Origin: Hyphomicrobiales bacterium
GTDB lineage: Bacteria; Pseudomonadota; Alphaproteobacteria; Rhizobiales; Rhizobiaceae
NCBI GenBank assembly: GCA_900466945.1
Contig: UBNV01000001.1
Span: 310,001-374,000, forward strand
Direction of reading: 5' to 3'
DNA: 64,000 nt
Position numbers and translations under genes: made by a program. Each line of letters opens with the position of its first letter. The stretch's first letter is position 1. Positions 63,973 to 64,000 of the stretch are shown in pieces. The notes under the pieces are model-generated. The model made no database searches, had not been told where the DNA came from, and worked only from the letters and a program-made list of their open reading frames with translations.

Positions 63973-64000
63973 CCTTCGATCAACATATTTCAGCCCCGGC

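Overview
The window is a GC-rich stretch of alphaproteobacterial chromosome, most likely from the family Rhizobiaceae (Rhizobium/Agrobacterium relatives). The evidence is the gene content: gbpR-chvE-gguABC, a monofunctional thiCOSGE operon behind a TPP riboswitch, a ~1600-residue NAD-glutamate dehydrogenase, the L-arabinonate dehydratase type known from Rhizobium, and conserved alphaproteobacterial families of unknown role (DUF2585, DUF2794, DUF1013, DUF1223, DUF1674). The genus cannot be fixed from the sequence alone. I see no insertion sequence, prophage, CRISPR array, tRNA or rRNA. The window is dense, vertically inherited core genome plus one large catabolic operon.

Layout. 0-4.5 kb: L,D-transpeptidase-like protein, aldo/keto reductase, a two-gene amino-acid ABC importer without an ATPase, and ppk2 (minus). 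4.8-12.6 kb: leuC, an EamA exporter, then the minus-strand translation/secretion block ffh - chorismate mutase - rpsP - rimM - trmD, with rplS separated from it by a plus-strand TauE/SafE gene. 12.9-18.6 kb: a Tat-exported metallo-beta-lactamase-fold hydrolase and the thiamin operon. 18.7-23.7 kb: dapF, mtaB, ftsY, yciB and DUF2585, tightly packed. 23.7-26.6 kb (minus): ccmABCDG for cytochrome c maturation, divergent from acnA (26.8-29.5 kb). 29.7-30.5 kb: a secreted DUF1223 protein, then a 281-bp gap rich in nested inverted repeats.

30.7-41.5 kb (minus) is one long sugar operon read from chvE. It encodes a periplasmic sugar-binding protein, an ABC transporter (GguAB), GguC, an arabinonate-type dehydratase, a galactose/arabinose-type 1-dehydrogenase, a ketoglutarate-semialdehyde-type aldehyde dehydrogenase, DgoK and DgoA. 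It faces the LysR regulator GbpR. Together the genes can import galactose or arabinose, oxidise it to the aldonate, dehydrate it, then either phosphorylate and cleave the keto-deoxy acid (De Ley-Doudoroff branch) or carry it to 2-oxoglutarate (arabinose branch). No lactonase gene is present.

42.7-63.9 kb is mixed core metabolism: DUF2794, a GNAT acetyltransferase, asd, a lytic transglycosylase, beta-carbonic anhydrase, a pyridoxal-kinase-like gene, NAD-glutamate dehydrogenase, an MFS transporter, purH, a heparinase-like protein, an RsmB-type rRNA methyltransferase, htpX, a succinate-dehydrogenase assembly factor, a secreted nuclease, acetyl-CoA synthetase and the DUF1013 regulator TrcR.

No obviously new protein system is visible. 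The most interesting unexplained signals are non-coding: a terminator-like hairpin inside the ffh leader with a duplicated pairing partner, the structured gap at 30.5 kb, a Shine-Dalgarno-sequestering stem after the TPP riboswitch, a PHO-box-like repeat before ppk2, and perfect palindromes before acs/trcR and the NAD-glutamate dehydrogenase gene.
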